Below are positions 18,352 through 27,724 of a stretch of 64,000 bases of DNA, in pieces. The stretch is from the NCBI GenBank assembly GCA_018654745.1, contig JABILA010000043.1, positions 28,077-92,076 on the forward strand. The letters are read 5' to 3'. Origin of the DNA: Alphaproteobacteria bacterium. Its GTDB lineage: Bacteria > Pseudomonadota > Alphaproteobacteria > UBA2966. The notes under the pieces are model-generated. The model ran no database searches, was not told where the DNA came from, and worked only from the letters and a program-made list of their open reading frames with translations. Positions within the stretch are counted from its first letter, which is position 1; the number at the start of each line of letters is the position of its first letter. The position numbers and the translations under genes were made by a program.

Positions 18352-19196
18352 GCAAATGGCATTTGATCATTGACGTGGCCCTTTGCCACAATTGCAGCAA
18401 CTGTTTCATCGCTTGCAAAGACGAACATGTCGGCAATGACTTTCCTGGCTACGCCGCATCGCAACCCCTGCACGGGCATTCGTGGTTTCACGTCGAACAA
18501 ACAGAACGGGGACAGGCCCCGATGGTCGAGACTGCTTACTTGCCCAAATCCTGCAACCAGTGCGCCGACGCGCCCTGCACCAAAGTCGGTGACGGCGCCG
18601 TCTATCAGCGCGAGGACGGCATCGTCATCATTGATCCTGTAAAGGCAAAGGGTAAAAAGGAAATTGTTTCTTCCTGCCCATATGGTGCTATCTGGTGGAA
18701 CGAAGAGAGTCAGTTACCGCAAAAATGGATCTTTGATGCCCATCTTCTGGATCGGGGCTGGAAAGAACCACGCTGTTCCCAGGTCTGCCCGACAGGTGCG
18801 ATCCAGGCCGTCAAAACAACAGACGAAGATATGCAACACCGGACACAGACTGAAAACCTGAGGGTGCTGTCACCGGAATTTGGCACATCTCCTCGTATTC
18901 ATTATCGCAATCTTCACCGCTTCACCCACCATTTTGTCGGCGGCACAGTGGTCGGCGACGTCGCTGATCAATTGGAATGTCTGGAGGGCGTCAGCGTAAA
19001 ATTAACGCGAAACGGTGAACCTGCAGGTGAAGCAACGAGTGATATTTTTGGTGAGTTCAAGATTGATGAACTTCCCGATGATAGCGGAGAATATACTCTG
19101 CATCTAAGCCACCAGGGTTTTGAAGCTCTGGAAACAACCGTGTCTCTGGACAAGAGTCTCTATCTCAACGAACTGAAACTGACTGTGCAAACATAA
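18348..19196 (+). CDS. Iron-sulfur small subunit with beta-barrel domain, transhydroxylase-like
   Basis: The protein has 282 residues from the ATG at 18348, which overlaps the large-subunit stop (ATGA). Cysteine sets [11 protein letters not shown] (13-23), [17 protein letters not shown] and [10 protein letters not shown] give binding sites for three [4Fe-4S] clusters. After residue 195 the chain becomes a Cna-B-like beta domain ([34 protein letters not shown]). This Fe-S plus beta-barrel architecture is that of the small subunit of Pelobacter transhydroxylase. Translational coupling and domain match make the pairing with the preceding gene very likely. Confidence 0.88.
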   Translation: MSKWHLIIDVALCHNCSNCFIACKDEHVGNDFPGYAASQPLHGHSWFHVEQTERGQAPMVETAYLPKSCNQCADAPCTKVGDGAVYQREDGIVIIDPVKAKGKKEIVSSCPYGAIWWNEESQLPQKWIFDAHLLDRGWKEPRCSQVCPTGAIQAVKTTDEDMQHRTQTENLRVLSPEFGTSPRIHYRNLHRFTHHFVGGTVVGDVADQLECLEGVSVKLTRNGEPAGEATSDIFGEFKIDELPDDSGEYTLHLSHQGFEALETTVSLDKSLYLNELKLTVQT

Positions 19197-19207
19197 AGGA
19201 CCCCATC

Positions 19208-19750
19208 ATGGAACAGCCCCCCCTTGCCAAAAGTTTTCACCACATGGCCCTGGAAGTCTCGGAACCGGAAACTTCCATCGCGTTTTACCGCGACGTATTT
19301 GGTCTTAAACTGACAGAACGCCACCAGGCCAGCGAAGTCGAAGCCATTCCGGTTGAGCTGATATTCCTGCGTCTGGCCGGTAACCATCATGATCTGGTGC
19401 TCGCCCACAATCCGGCCAAAACATACCGCAAGGCGGCAGACATGAACCCGCTGGACGGACCACCCGGATTTCATCATTTCGCCTTTGAATATAACAGCCG
19501 CGAAGACTGGTTGGCACAATTGGAGCGTGTCGAAAAAGCCGGAATGGAAATCGTTCGCGGCCCCGTCGTGCACAGCCCCTGGCATCCACGCGGCGAAGGA
19601 TCATGGGGAGAGAATGAATCGTTTTACATTCTTGATCCGGACGGTCACCGCATAGAACTGTTCTGCGATATGGCCTCCATCGGCAATGACGGCAGTTTTA
19701 TTGATGCTTATGGCCAGAAAATCGAAGGGCCTGTTGTCGACGAGATCTAG
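19208..19750 (+). CDS. VOC-family (glyoxalase/extradiol dioxygenase-like) protein
   Basis: The 180-residue protein holds two beta-alpha-beta-beta-beta modules of the vicinal oxygen chelate fold. Candidate metal ligands are His in KSFHHMALEV, His in GFHHFAFEY and Glu in GHRIELFCDM. This set matches type I extradiol ring-cleavage dioxygenases and glyoxalases. It is the last gene of the GntR-transhydroxylase operon, eleven bases after the small subunit, so ring cleavage of the polyphenol product is an attractive role. Confidence 0.85.
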   Translation: MEQPPLAKSFHHMALEVSEPETSIAFYRDVFGLKLTERHQASEVEAIPVELIFLRLAGNHHDLVLAHNPAKTYRKAADMNPLDGPPGFHHFAFEYNSREDWLAQLERVEKAGMEIVRGPVVHSPWHPRGEGSWGENESFYILDPDGHRIELFCDMASIGNDGSFIDAYGQKIEGPVVDEI

Positions 19751-19768
19751 TCGAGATCACGTGGCTAC

Positions 19769-19805
19769 TTTCTGAAAGTGGGGAACGACACCCGCTTTCA
19801 GGAAG
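19769..19805. terminator. Hairpin between convergent genes
   Basis: TCTGAAAGTGGG (19771-19782) can pair with CCCGCTTTCAGGA (19791-19803). It lies between the convergent VOC and Tm-1-like genes and overlaps the stop of the latter. No clear T-run follows on either side, so it may slow transcription without being a classic intrinsic terminator. Confidence 0.45.
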
Positions 19806-21033
19806 CCTCCACGGTGCCAGCCGACACCCAGCCGTCAAAAATCTCCATCGCCAGATCTGTGAATGCCTCATCATTAATGTGGCAATCCAGTTCGGTCATC
19901 TGAATGGAGGGTGCCACGGTTGTGCGCAGTTCATCCATGAAGGCATCCAGTCCCTCAGGATCATGACAATCACCCCCCGGGCGATCCCATTCCTCGATCC
20001 CTTTATTGGGCAGGATCAAATGAACCGGTGCCGGGCTTTCTCCAATTCGCTGATTTAGTTCACGCGCAATTTCACGGCGTTCCTTGATATTATAGTAGGT
20101 GTTCTTGATCAGTTTGTTGTGGGTGTGGATCGGGCGATCCTGAAACGCTTCCGGAATTTCCTGCCAACCAGCGAAGTCAATCAGATCCATACAGCCAGGG
20201 GCGACGATTTGTGGAATCCCGGCACGGCCTGCATTCAGGAACCGGTCCTTACCCGCATTCACAACGGAGCCAGCCAGGAGATTACCAAGCTCACAACCGG
20301 CAAAGTCCATCACACAGACAAAACCTTTTTGTGCAGCAATTTGTTCGAAGGCCATGCCACCCATGCCCATGGCGTGAAAGACAGCCACTTCGTAGCCGCG
20401 ATCTTCCAGGGCAGGTTTCAGGACCTTGATATATTTCAGGCAACTGGTCCCAAGTGACGTAATACCAACGATGGGTCTCTCGCCTTTGGGGGGTTCAACC
20501 GCCCGGGCAGCACCGAGAACACCTCCGGCGGCCTGCGACAAGGATGATTTGCAAATCGAATTAAGCCCATAAAGCCCACCGGCCCAGAGGATCATCTGAA
20601 TATCCGGGAACAGGCGTTCAGCCGGGATAATGGCCGAAAACGACACCGTTGAGACAATATATTTCGGCACGCCCAGAGTCAGGACCTGGCAAACATCCAG
20701 AGCCAGATCAGTGCCCATCGTCCCTCCCAGAATCACAACGCCATCAAATATTCCATCAGCCTGCAACTGTTTCACCAGCGCACAGGCACCATCGGACATG
20801 ATCTCCATGGCAACATGTTCGCTGCCACTGTCGATGGCGGTCTGGATCGAACTGCCCCCTGCTTTGGCGACATCATTCTTTGAATAGTCCGTCGATTTGG
20901 CGGGATCGCCTAGAACGCTGACATCCATGGTCAACACCGCGCCACCCATAAACCGGATGCGGTCCGCCATATATTCAAGTTCATCATTTTTTGTATCGTA
21001 CGTACCAATGACGAGAATTGTCTTGTCTGTCAT
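19798..21033 (-). CDS. Tm-1-like ATP-binding protein (UPF0261 family)
   Basis: The 411-residue protein aligns by motif with the N-terminal domain of tomato Tm-1 and bacterial UPF0261: ILVIGTYDTKNDELEYMADRI at the start, the GGTMGTDLAL loop near residue 103, GITSLGTSCLKYIK near residue 194 and FHAMGMGGMAFEQI near residue 219. Bacterial members bind ATP, and their reaction is not established. They occur in catabolic operons, often beside a TIM-barrel partner that is not seen here. The gene directly follows the dimethylglycine dehydrogenase-like gene (21 bases). Confidence 0.88.
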   Translation of the reverse strand: MTDKTILVIGTYDTKNDELEYMADRIRFMGGAVLTMDVSVLGDPAKSTDYSKNDVAKAGGSSIQTAIDSGSEHVAMEIMSDGACALVKQLQADGIFDGVVILGGTMGTDLALDVCQVLTLGVPKYIVSTVSFSAIIPAERLFPDIQMILWAGGLYGLNSICKSSLSQAAGGVLGAARAVEPPKGERPIVGITSLGTSCLKYIKVLKPALEDRGYEVAVFHAMGMGGMAFEQIAAQKGFVCVMDFAGCELGNLLAGSVVNAGKDRFLNAGRAGIPQIVAPGCMDLIDFAGWQEIPEAFQDRPIHTHNKLIKNTYYNIKERREIARELNQRIGESPAPVHLILPNKGIEEWDRPGGDCHDPEGLDAFMDELRTTVAPSIQMTELDCHINDEAFTDLAMEIFDGWVSAGTVEAS

Positions 21034-21054
21034 TTCGTTCTCCCTGTGCGGACT

Positions 21055-23517
21055 TCAACCACGCATTATTTCACCGGTTGGATCATAGAAAGGTGCAAGT
21101 TGCGTGCGCAACGGATACTTCTGCCCGGCAATTTGCACTTCAAATCCTCCTTCATCGACCCACGTTTTGCTGACCCCGTCAGCATTATGCAAACTTGCCA
21201 GACCGATCATCGCCTCCAGCCGGAAGCCCCAGTCCCCTGATGTGACATGACCAACAATCTTGCCGCCCTTCCAGACAGGTTCATTGTGGATCAGATAGGG
21301 ACCGGATTTGGCATCAATACCATCAACGATGATTGAAACAGTTCGATGCGCCGTTGCCGGACCACCAGCCTTTTGCTCAGCCAGGGTCTGTTTCCCGAGG
21401 AATTCCATTTCCTTGTTCAGGTTAACGACAAAACCCAGGCCGGCTTCATAAGGCGTATCTTCCTCGGCGATATCATGGCCAAAGTGGCGAAATCCCTTTT
21501 CAAGTCGGCAGGCGTTCATGGCGAACATACCCATATGCTTCAGGCCCAGCGGATCACCAGCTTCAATCAGCGCTTCATAAACCCCGGCAGCAAATTCTGT
21601 TGGTATCATCAACTCGTAACCAAGTTCGCCCAGAAAGGAACGACGGATCGCCCAGCCACGGCCATAGGCCATATCGATCTCGCGAGCTGAGCCATATGGA
21701 AACGCTTCATTGGAAAGATCGTCTTCCGAAATTTCCGACAGGATTTCGCGTGAGCGAGGCCCATGGATCGTCAGCAGCGCCCAGGCTGATGTGGCGTCGA
21801 AAATTTCAAACTGCCAATCATCGTCAGCATGATCCCTGATCCACGCCTGATCACGCATCTGACTGGGATGGCCGCTGATGACCATAAAGCCTTGCGGTGC
21901 GATACGGGTAACCGTGACATCCGCTTCGATCCCGCCGCGATGATTGAGGAACTGCGTATAAACCGAGGTTCCAGTTTCAACATCCATTTCCGCGCCACAA
22001 ACCCGGTTCAAAGCGCGAACGGCATCCGGGCCCTGCACCTGGATTTTTGCATACATCGACTGGTCAATAAGCACAGCGGCATCTCTCGCGGCCAGACATT
22101 CCGCCTGCACATGATCAGACCAGTCTTTCCAGCGAAGGTTTGGCTCTTCATTCCAGACATCACCTTCAGCGCTGTAGTACATGGGAACTTCCCAGCCAAT
22201 TCGCTCAGCGAACATGCCCCCTGCTTCCACCAGGCGATCATGCAAAGGAACCCGACGGACCCCGCGGGCAGAATGCACCTGACGACCAACCCAACTGACA
22301 CCGTAATGGAACCCGACCGATTCTGTGCTGCGTTCCCGATTGTATCTGGTGTTGCGCTGAAACGGATGCGCCCTGCGCGCCATCATCGGGCCCATACCCC
22401 GTGACGGTGCCCCGTCGATCATCCATTCAGCCATCGTCAGCCCGACGCCACCGGAATTCAGAATACCGTTGGAGTTCATCCCGGTTGCCACATAAAGTCC
22501 GGCAAGTTCGCTTACGGGTCCCAGATAGGGACGACCGTCGGGGGTAAAGCTTTCCGGTCCATTGAAGAATGTCTGGATGCCCAGTTCTCCGAGAGCTGGC
22601 ATGCGGGTAAACATCCGTTCCAGTTCGGGTTCAACATGATCCATATCAAAGGGCAATTCATCAAATTCAAAATCTTCGGGAATACCCTCTTGTCCGTAAG
22701 GCTTTCCCTTTGCCTCAAAGCCACCGATCAACAGTTTGCCGGTATCTTCCTTCCAGTAAGTTCGTTCTTCGGCAATATTCAGGATGGGCTGGTTTCCCGG
22801 CAACCCTTCAACAGGTTCGGTGACAATATAGAAATGCTCGGTCGCGTGCAGCGGCACCGTCACACCATGAGCTTTGGCGAACAGGTGGCTCCACATGCCA
22901 CCCGCCAGCAGCACTTTGTCCGTTGCGATCACACCGTTATCGGTTTCGACCCCGACAACCTTGCCGTCCCGGATAACCAGTTCGGTCACTTTGGTATCTT
23001 CGAAAACCTGTGCCCCTTTGGCGCGTGCACCCTTGGACAGGGCAACAGACACATCCAGGGGATTCACCTGGCCGTTGGAGGGTACAAAAAAGGCAGATTG
23101 CACATCACCGGTTTCAATCCAGGGCCATTTTTCCTGTAACTCGGCAATGGATAACAGCTGACTTTCGATCCCCATTCTTGCGGCATGATCATGACTGCGA
23201 AGCAATTGCTCGTGACGCACGTTGCCCAGGGCGAGGTTAATGGTCCCGTTCGATTTGTACCCGGTTGCCTGCCCGGTTTCGACTTCCAACTCACCAAACA
23301 ACTTTGTTGTATATTTTCCTAGTTCAGTTTGCGCTGTGCTGTCTCTCAATTGACCGACAATGCCGGCTGCATGCCAGGTCGTCCCACTGGCAATCTTGCG
23401 CCGCTCAAGCAAAACGGCAGGGACACCGCGTTGCGCGAGATGGTAAAGCGTCGAAAGACCAATGATGCCTCCGCCTATGATAACGACCGGTGCTTTCTCG
23501 GGAAGTGGCTTGGTCAT
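21055..23517 (-). CDS. Dimethylglycine/sarcosine dehydrogenase-like FAD protein with GcvT domain
   Basis: The 820-residue protein has a DAO-type FAD domain (VVIIGGGIIGLSTLYHLAQRG at residue 11, SGTTWHAAGIVG near residue 43 where the FAD-linking His of this family lies), an FAO_M linker around residues 375-430, then a GcvT aminomethyltransferase fold (residues 430-810, with YEAGLGFVVNLNKEMEFLGK and HVTSGDWGFRLEAMIGLA). Such enzymes oxidatively demethylate N-methyl amino acids and pass formaldehyde to tetrahydrofolate. The TctABC transporter genes lie just upstream in the same direction and may import the substrate or a related carboxylate. Confidence 0.9.
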   Translation of the reverse strand: MTKPLPEKAPVVIIGGGIIGLSTLYHLAQRGVPAVLLERRKIASGTTWHAAGIVGQLRDSTAQTELGKYTTKLFGELEVETGQATGYKSNGTINLALGNVRHEQLLRSHDHAARMGIESQLLSIAELQEKWPWIETGDVQSAFFVPSNGQVNPLDVSVALSKGARAKGAQVFEDTKVTELVIRDGKVVGVETDNGVIATDKVLLAGGMWSHLFAKAHGVTVPLHATEHFYIVTEPVEGLPGNQPILNIAEERTYWKEDTGKLLIGGFEAKGKPYGQEGIPEDFEFDELPFDMDHVEPELERMFTRMPALGELGIQTFFNGPESFTPDGRPYLGPVSELAGLYVATGMNSNGILNSGGVGLTMAEWMIDGAPSRGMGPMMARRAHPFQRNTRYNRERSTESVGFHYGVSWVGRQVHSARGVRRVPLHDRLVEAGGMFAERIGWEVPMYYSAEGDVWNEEPNLRWKDWSDHVQAECLAARDAAVLIDQSMYAKIQVQGPDAVRALNRVCGAEMDVETGTSVYTQFLNHRGGIEADVTVTRIAPQGFMVISGHPSQMRDQAWIRDHADDDWQFEIFDATSAWALLTIHGPRSREILSEISEDDLSNEAFPYGSAREIDMAYGRGWAIRRSFLGELGYELMIPTEFAAGVYEALIEAGDPLGLKHMGMFAMNACRLEKGFRHFGHDIAEEDTPYEAGLGFVVNLNKEMEFLGKQTLAEQKAGGPATAHRTVSIIVDGIDAKSGPYLIHNEPVWKGGKIVGHVTSGDWGFRLEAMIGLASLHNADGVSKTWVDEGGFEVQIAGQKYPLRTQLAPFYDPTGEIMRG

Positions 23518-23587
23518 GTCCTCTGCATTTTCTTGCTGTTGGTGTTTGCCTCAGGCAGGTGTCAAGTTCAGGTCAGGAAATCGGGCA

Positions 23588-25111
23588 TCAACGCATTTGC
23601 GAATCTTCGACATCGTGACTGATTTCGTCTTCACGCAGTTTGTTCCGGTGTTCGATGATCATCGTTCGAATATGCAGGCCGATAATGATCAGGATCATGA
23701 CAGCGATGATGGCTGCGATCGGTCGATCAACAAAATCCAGAGGTGATTTCACCCTTGCCATTGAACTCCTGAGTTTGACCTCCATGATGCCACCCAGAAC
23801 CATGCCGAGAATGATCGGCACGACAGGCAGGTTCAACCTTTTAAGAACCAGACCCAACACACCGAAACCGGCCGACATGGCACAATCCACAACCGAATTA
23901 CGCAGACTGTAAACGCCGACAAAACTGAGCGTCAGAATGAGCACACCGAGAAACCGGGTCGGAATCTGAATAATCTTGATCAGTATATTTGTTGAGGACA
24001 GCAGGAAAACAATCACGATCAGATTCAGAATAATCATCGAGATATAAAGCGCGTAAACAAAATCCATATGATTCTGGAACAGTTGCGGGCCGGGAATGAC
24101 GTTATGGACATAAAAGACCGATAACATCATCGCCGTAAGCGCTTCGCCAGGTATCCCCAATGCCAGAAGCGGTATCATGGCGGCAGCCGGAACGGCATTA
24201 TTTGCGGCTTCAGATGCAATCAATCCTTCGGGCGATCCTTTGCCGAAGGCATCCGGGTTTTTCGATGTTTTCTGGGCATAAGTATAAGACATGAACTGTG
24301 CCGTAAATTCTCCGACGCCAGGGATCATGCCCATCATGACGCCGAAGCCGCCAGCGACAGTCGCCACACGCTTGTGCCCCAAAAATTCTTTCATTGCGTT
24401 CAGAAGACTGCCCCGGACGGGTTGCGGATGCGGTGTCTCGTCTTTTTGCACCAACAATACAAATGCCTGGCTCAGGGCAAAAAGGCCCAGAACAACAACG
24501 ATCAGATCAAACCCGGATTGCAGCCAGTCTTGTCCGAAAGTAAAGCGCTGGGTGTATTTCACAGGCTCCAGCCCGACGGTATTCAGGAATATACCAAAGG
24601 CGGCCAACATACCCGCTGCAAAAATTTGTCCGCGGTGGGCCAGAACCACAAGAATAATGCCCATAAGCGCCGCCAGAAAAATCTCGCGACTGCCAAAATG
24701 TGGAGCGATCATTGCCAGAAGTGGCGATAACAGGATCAACGCAAGAACAGATAAAAGTCCGCCAAACAAGGATGCAGAATAGGCCAGTGCCAATGCCCGA
24801 CGGGCGTCGCCAGCCTTTGTCATGGGATGGCCATCGTACGTGGTCAGCGCATTTACGGCAGTGCCGGGTGTGTTGATCAAAATTGCAGGGAGGGCGCCGC
24901 CGAACATGGACGATCCGTAAATGCCCAACAGCATGACCAGTCCGACAAGGGGTTCAAATGCGAACGTCGTAGGCAAAAGAATGGCAATTGCAACGGCGGG
25001 TCCAACACCGGGGATGGCCCCGATGATGACGCCACCAACCGAGCCAACCATGAGGGCCAGAAATACGTCCCAACGGGCGATGAGATCCAGACCAGAAAAT
25101 AGTGCGTCCAT
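23588..25111 (-). CDS. tctA: Tripartite tricarboxylate transporter permease TctA
   Basis: The 507-residue protein has about twelve membrane segments and the conserved TctA repeats (GVIIGAIPGVGPAVAIAILLPTTF near residue 26; GVMMGMIPGVGEFTAQFMSYTYAQKTSK near residue 255; ALGIPGEALTAMML). It is the main channel of a TTT-family secondary transporter. It comes after tctC and tctB on the minus strand, 12 bases from tctB. The substrate class is carboxylic acids; the neighbouring demethylating flavoprotein hints at an N-methylated amino acid or its product. Confidence 0.93.
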   Translation of the reverse strand: MDALFSGLDLIARWDVFLALMVGSVGGVIIGAIPGVGPAVAIAILLPTTFAFEPLVGLVMLLGIYGSSMFGGALPAILINTPGTAVNALTTYDGHPMTKAGDARRALALAYSASLFGGLLSVLALILLSPLLAMIAPHFGSREIFLAALMGIILVVLAHRGQIFAAGMLAAFGIFLNTVGLEPVKYTQRFTFGQDWLQSGFDLIVVVLGLFALSQAFVLLVQKDETPHPQPVRGSLLNAMKEFLGHKRVATVAGGFGVMMGMIPGVGEFTAQFMSYTYAQKTSKNPDAFGKGSPEGLIASEAANNAVPAAAMIPLLALGIPGEALTAMMLSVFYVHNVIPGPQLFQNHMDFVYALYISMIILNLIVIVFLLSSTNILIKIIQIPTRFLGVLILTLSFVGVYSLRNSVVDCAMSAGFGVLGLVLKRLNLPVVPIILGMVLGGIMEVKLRSSMARVKSPLDFVDRPIAAIIAVMILIIIGLHIRTMIIEHRNKLREDEISHDVEDSQMR

Positions 25112-25122
25112 TTCCAGATCCC

Positions 25123-25662
25123 CTAGAAGTAAGTCAGCATAAAGCTGCGCAACGCCGTCGGCAGCAGCTCATATATTTCGCCGCCAGGAACTTTTACCTG
25201 GAGGAAGGATTTGAATAGAATAACGATCACCACAGCAGATCCCGTCGCCGCCATCCAGGCCTGGCGGCCCCTGTATCCCAATCGATAAGTTATCGTCACT
25301 GTGAACAGGATCGTTGAAAACAAATACCCTGCCAGCGGAACGATTGCGACATACACCATAAACCAGATGACATACTCCAAAGATCGAAGCCAGAATGTGA
25401 CTTCCTGCCATCGCCCGTCCAGACGAGGTGAAACGAAGGAGCTTATGGCATGAAGGGCCGCAAAAACCGTCATGAGTCCAATCGACAGAATGGGCCAGAA
25501 CGCAGGTTGGGCGAACAATTTCGTTCGCTTTACGAACACTGTCTGATCCGGAATGTTGGCCAGCAGGAATAAACCGAACATCAGAAAAACCATCGCGAAG
25601 AAAAAGTCTCCGGGGCGACGGTATCGTTTGAACATTTCCTGCAGTGTCTTGAAGCGTGACAT
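25123..25662 (-). CDS. tctB: Tripartite tricarboxylate transporter small permease TctB
   Basis: The 179-residue protein has four predicted membrane segments (around residues 20-38, 52-70, 90-125 and 140-160), the size and shape of TctB. It sits between the genes for the binding protein and the large permease, as usual in TTT operons. Confidence 0.88.
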   Translation of the reverse strand: MSRFKTLQEMFKRYRRPGDFFFAMVFLMFGLFLLANIPDQTVFVKRTKLFAQPAFWPILSIGLMTVFAALHAISSFVSPRLDGRWQEVTFWLRSLEYVIWFMVYVAIVPLAGYLFSTILFTVTITYRLGYRGRQAWMAATGSAVVIVILFKSFLQVKVPGGEIYELLPTALRSFMLTYF

Positions 25663-25740
25663 GTGTTTTCAAACCGGCCTGTTGGTACGCGTTTGACGGA
25701 AAACGGGCGTCAACCCAAAAAAGCTGACGCCCGATGCAGG

Positions 25741-26685
25741 TTACTTCTTGGTGATCAGGGCTTCAATACGACCCAGAGTTTCCATGTCTTTTCCGATTTG
25801 GGTGGTCGAATCTGCCGCATTGCGCCAATAGATCAAGGCACCGGTTTCGGCCGCAATTTTCTGGGCCTTGGCTGACAGCATAGCCTTTTTGGCAACAGCT
25901 TCGATTTTCGCGCGGACATTAGCAGGTGTGTCCTTGTGAACGAAAATACCGTTCCACAGGGAAACAGCCAGGCTGGGCTGCAATTCAGCCACAGTCGGGG
26001 TATTCGGCGTCAACGGAATACGTTTGTCACCGATTGACGCCAGAACATTCACCTTGTCCATGCAAGGCAAGATCAATTGCAGACTTGTGTTGATGACGTC
26101 AACGTCGCCTGACGCAAGCGTGTTGCAATCCAGCGTGTCAAAAGCAGTTTCAGAATCAAAATCAAATTTCATGGTTTTGGCCAGCGCGAATGTTACTTGC
26201 GTTGGCACCAGGAACGATCCGAAGTGACCAAGAGCCACCTCATTTTTCTTCGCATGAGCAGCCAGGCCATTGATATCGGAATAGGGCTGGTCCTTCGATG
26301 CCGCGATGACAAAAGGATAGGTCAGGAAGACGCCAACCGGCTCAAACGGATTTGGGGCCAGGGCTGGAATACCGACATGGGGTCCAACAATAGGAATGTC
26401 GATCACAAAGGAGCCAATTGTATAGCCATCAGCTTTGGCACCGGCGACTTCAGCAGCACCAGGAAATGGTCCACCGCCACCACCGGGCTTGTTGATGACA
26501 GCGGCAGGCACACCATAGGTCTTTTGGAATTCGTCAGCGATCAACCGGGTCAAAATATCCTCAAGGTCCCCGGGCGGGAACGGTACGACAAAATTGACAG
26601 GCTTTTCAGGATATTCGGCGGCGGCATAGGTAGGCGAAAAAATGGCGGCGGCCATCAATACGCTGGCGATCAGTGTTTTCTTCAA
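25741..26685 (-). CDS. tctC: Tripartite tricarboxylate transporter substrate-binding protein TctC
   Basis: The protein has 314 residues from the TTG at 26685, chosen because GGGAGGA lies six bases upstream and the product then begins with the signal peptide KKTLIASVLMAAAIFSPTYA. The mature protein shows the Bug-family fold (YPEKPVNFVVPFPPGD, INKPGGGGGPFPGAAEVAGAKADGYTIG). It delivers the substrate to TctAB. Expression is probably controlled by the divergent IclR regulator. Confidence 0.92.
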   Translation of the reverse strand: MKKTLIASVLMAAAIFSPTYAAAEYPEKPVNFVVPFPPGDLEDILTRLIADEFQKTYGVPAAVINKPGGGGGPFPGAAEVAGAKADGYTIGSFVIDIPIVGPHVGIPALAPNPFEPVGVFLTYPFVIAASKDQPYSDINGLAAHAKKNEVALGHFGSFLVPTQVTFALAKTMKFDFDSETAFDTLDCNTLASGDVDVINTSLQLILPCMDKVNVLASIGDKRIPLTPNTPTVAELQPSLAVSLWNGIFVHKDTPANVRAKIEAVAKKAMLSAKAQKIAAETGALIYWRNAADSTTQIGKDMETLGRIEALITKK

Positions 26686-26745
26686 CGGAAGTCCTCCCAA
26701 TGTAAATTCAAAATCTAATCAATCTCGATCTGGATTTTATTATAA

Positions 26746-26762
26746 GTATCATTATTTGATAC
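26746..26762. promoter_or_regulatory. Inverted repeat, candidate IclR operator
   Basis: GTATCA-ttatt-TGATAC is a perfect 6-base inverted repeat with a 5-base centre in the AT-rich gap between divergent tctC and the IclR gene. IclR regulators bind palindromes of this size in such gaps. Confidence 0.55.
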
Positions 26763-26870
26763 CTTTGTTTCATTTTATTATTGCAACCTAATTGGTTTTC
26801 TGTCAACACTTACCTTCACCAGGTCGCGCCATTACGCCATTTGCGCGCTCACCAAACGGAGACAAGTTTC

Positions 26871-27656
26871 TTGGGGACAATCACCAAAGCATTGACAATG
26901 CTTAACTTTTTTTCTGCCGAGCATTCAGAAATCGGGCTTGCTAACTTTGTCAGACTTACAGGACGTGACAAGGCAACTGTACGGCGTCATCTGATCGAAC
27001 TGGAGGAAAACGGTTTCCTCGAGCAGAACCCCGCGAGCCGGGGTTATCGACTTGGACCTTCAATATTGAGATTGGCTGCTGTCAGGGAATTACACTTCCC
27101 GGCCGTCAGCGCAGCGGCACCCATCGTCACCGAAATTGCAGAAACCCTGGGCGAGCTGGTTCATACGGCGCTTCTACAAAACAACATGATGTCGCATTTG
27201 TATAATGCCGACCCGCAAATTCACGGCACGCGCGTCATTTTTGACGAAGCCGAAATGTTGCCTTTGCATGCGACCTCATCTGGTCTTGCCATGCTGGCCT
27301 TTGGGCCTCCTGCACTGGAGGATATTGTCCTGTCCGGTCCGCTTGACCCCTTCACACCAAAAACGGTTGTCGACAAAAGCGTTCTTGTTGGCTTGATTGA
27401 ACAGGCAAGGGAAAGAGGCTTCAGTTTCGGTGATCAGGGCTTTACTGATGAAGTGTTTTCTTTTGCGGTGCCGATTTTTGGCCCGGAAGAAATTGCAGTA
27501 GGTACAATTGCGGTGCCCGTTCCGGTTTCACGTTTGAACGATGAAAAGAAATCCCAAATTCTGAAAGTCCTTAAAAAAGGCTGTGAAGATGCCTCACGTT
27601 CCTTTGGCGGAAAAGTGCCCGCGCATGTCCGCGAGGCATGGAGCAGAAGTATCTGA
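26871..27656 (+). CDS. IclR-family transcriptional regulator
   Basis: The N-terminal winged helix (ITKALTMLNFFSAEHSEIGLANFVRLTGRDKATVRRHLIELEENGFLEQ) and the C-terminal effector domain (LGELVHTALLQNN, LPLHATSSGLAMLAF, GFSFGDQGFTDEVFSFAVPIFG, VGTIAVPVPVSR) define the family. I chose the TTG at 26871 because GGAG (26858-26861) precedes it and IclR proteins normally begin near this point, giving 261 residues; an in-frame TTG at 26781 would add 30 residues. It is divergent from the TctABC operon and probably regulates it. Confidence 0.88.
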   Translation: MGTITKALTMLNFFSAEHSEIGLANFVRLTGRDKATVRRHLIELEENGFLEQNPASRGYRLGPSILRLAAVRELHFPAVSAAAPIVTEIAETLGELVHTALLQNNMMSHLYNADPQIHGTRVIFDEAEMLPLHATSSGLAMLAFGPPALEDIVLSGPLDPFTPKTVVDKSVLVGLIEQARERGFSFGDQGFTDEVFSFAVPIFGPEEIAVGTIAVPVPVSRLNDEKKSQILKVLKKGCEDASRSFGGKVPAHVREAWSRSI

Positions 27657-27724
27657 GAACTGCGGACAATCAGTCTTGACCGAAGCTGCTTTAGAAACGC
27701 ATCGAATTGAAAGGCGTAACATTT

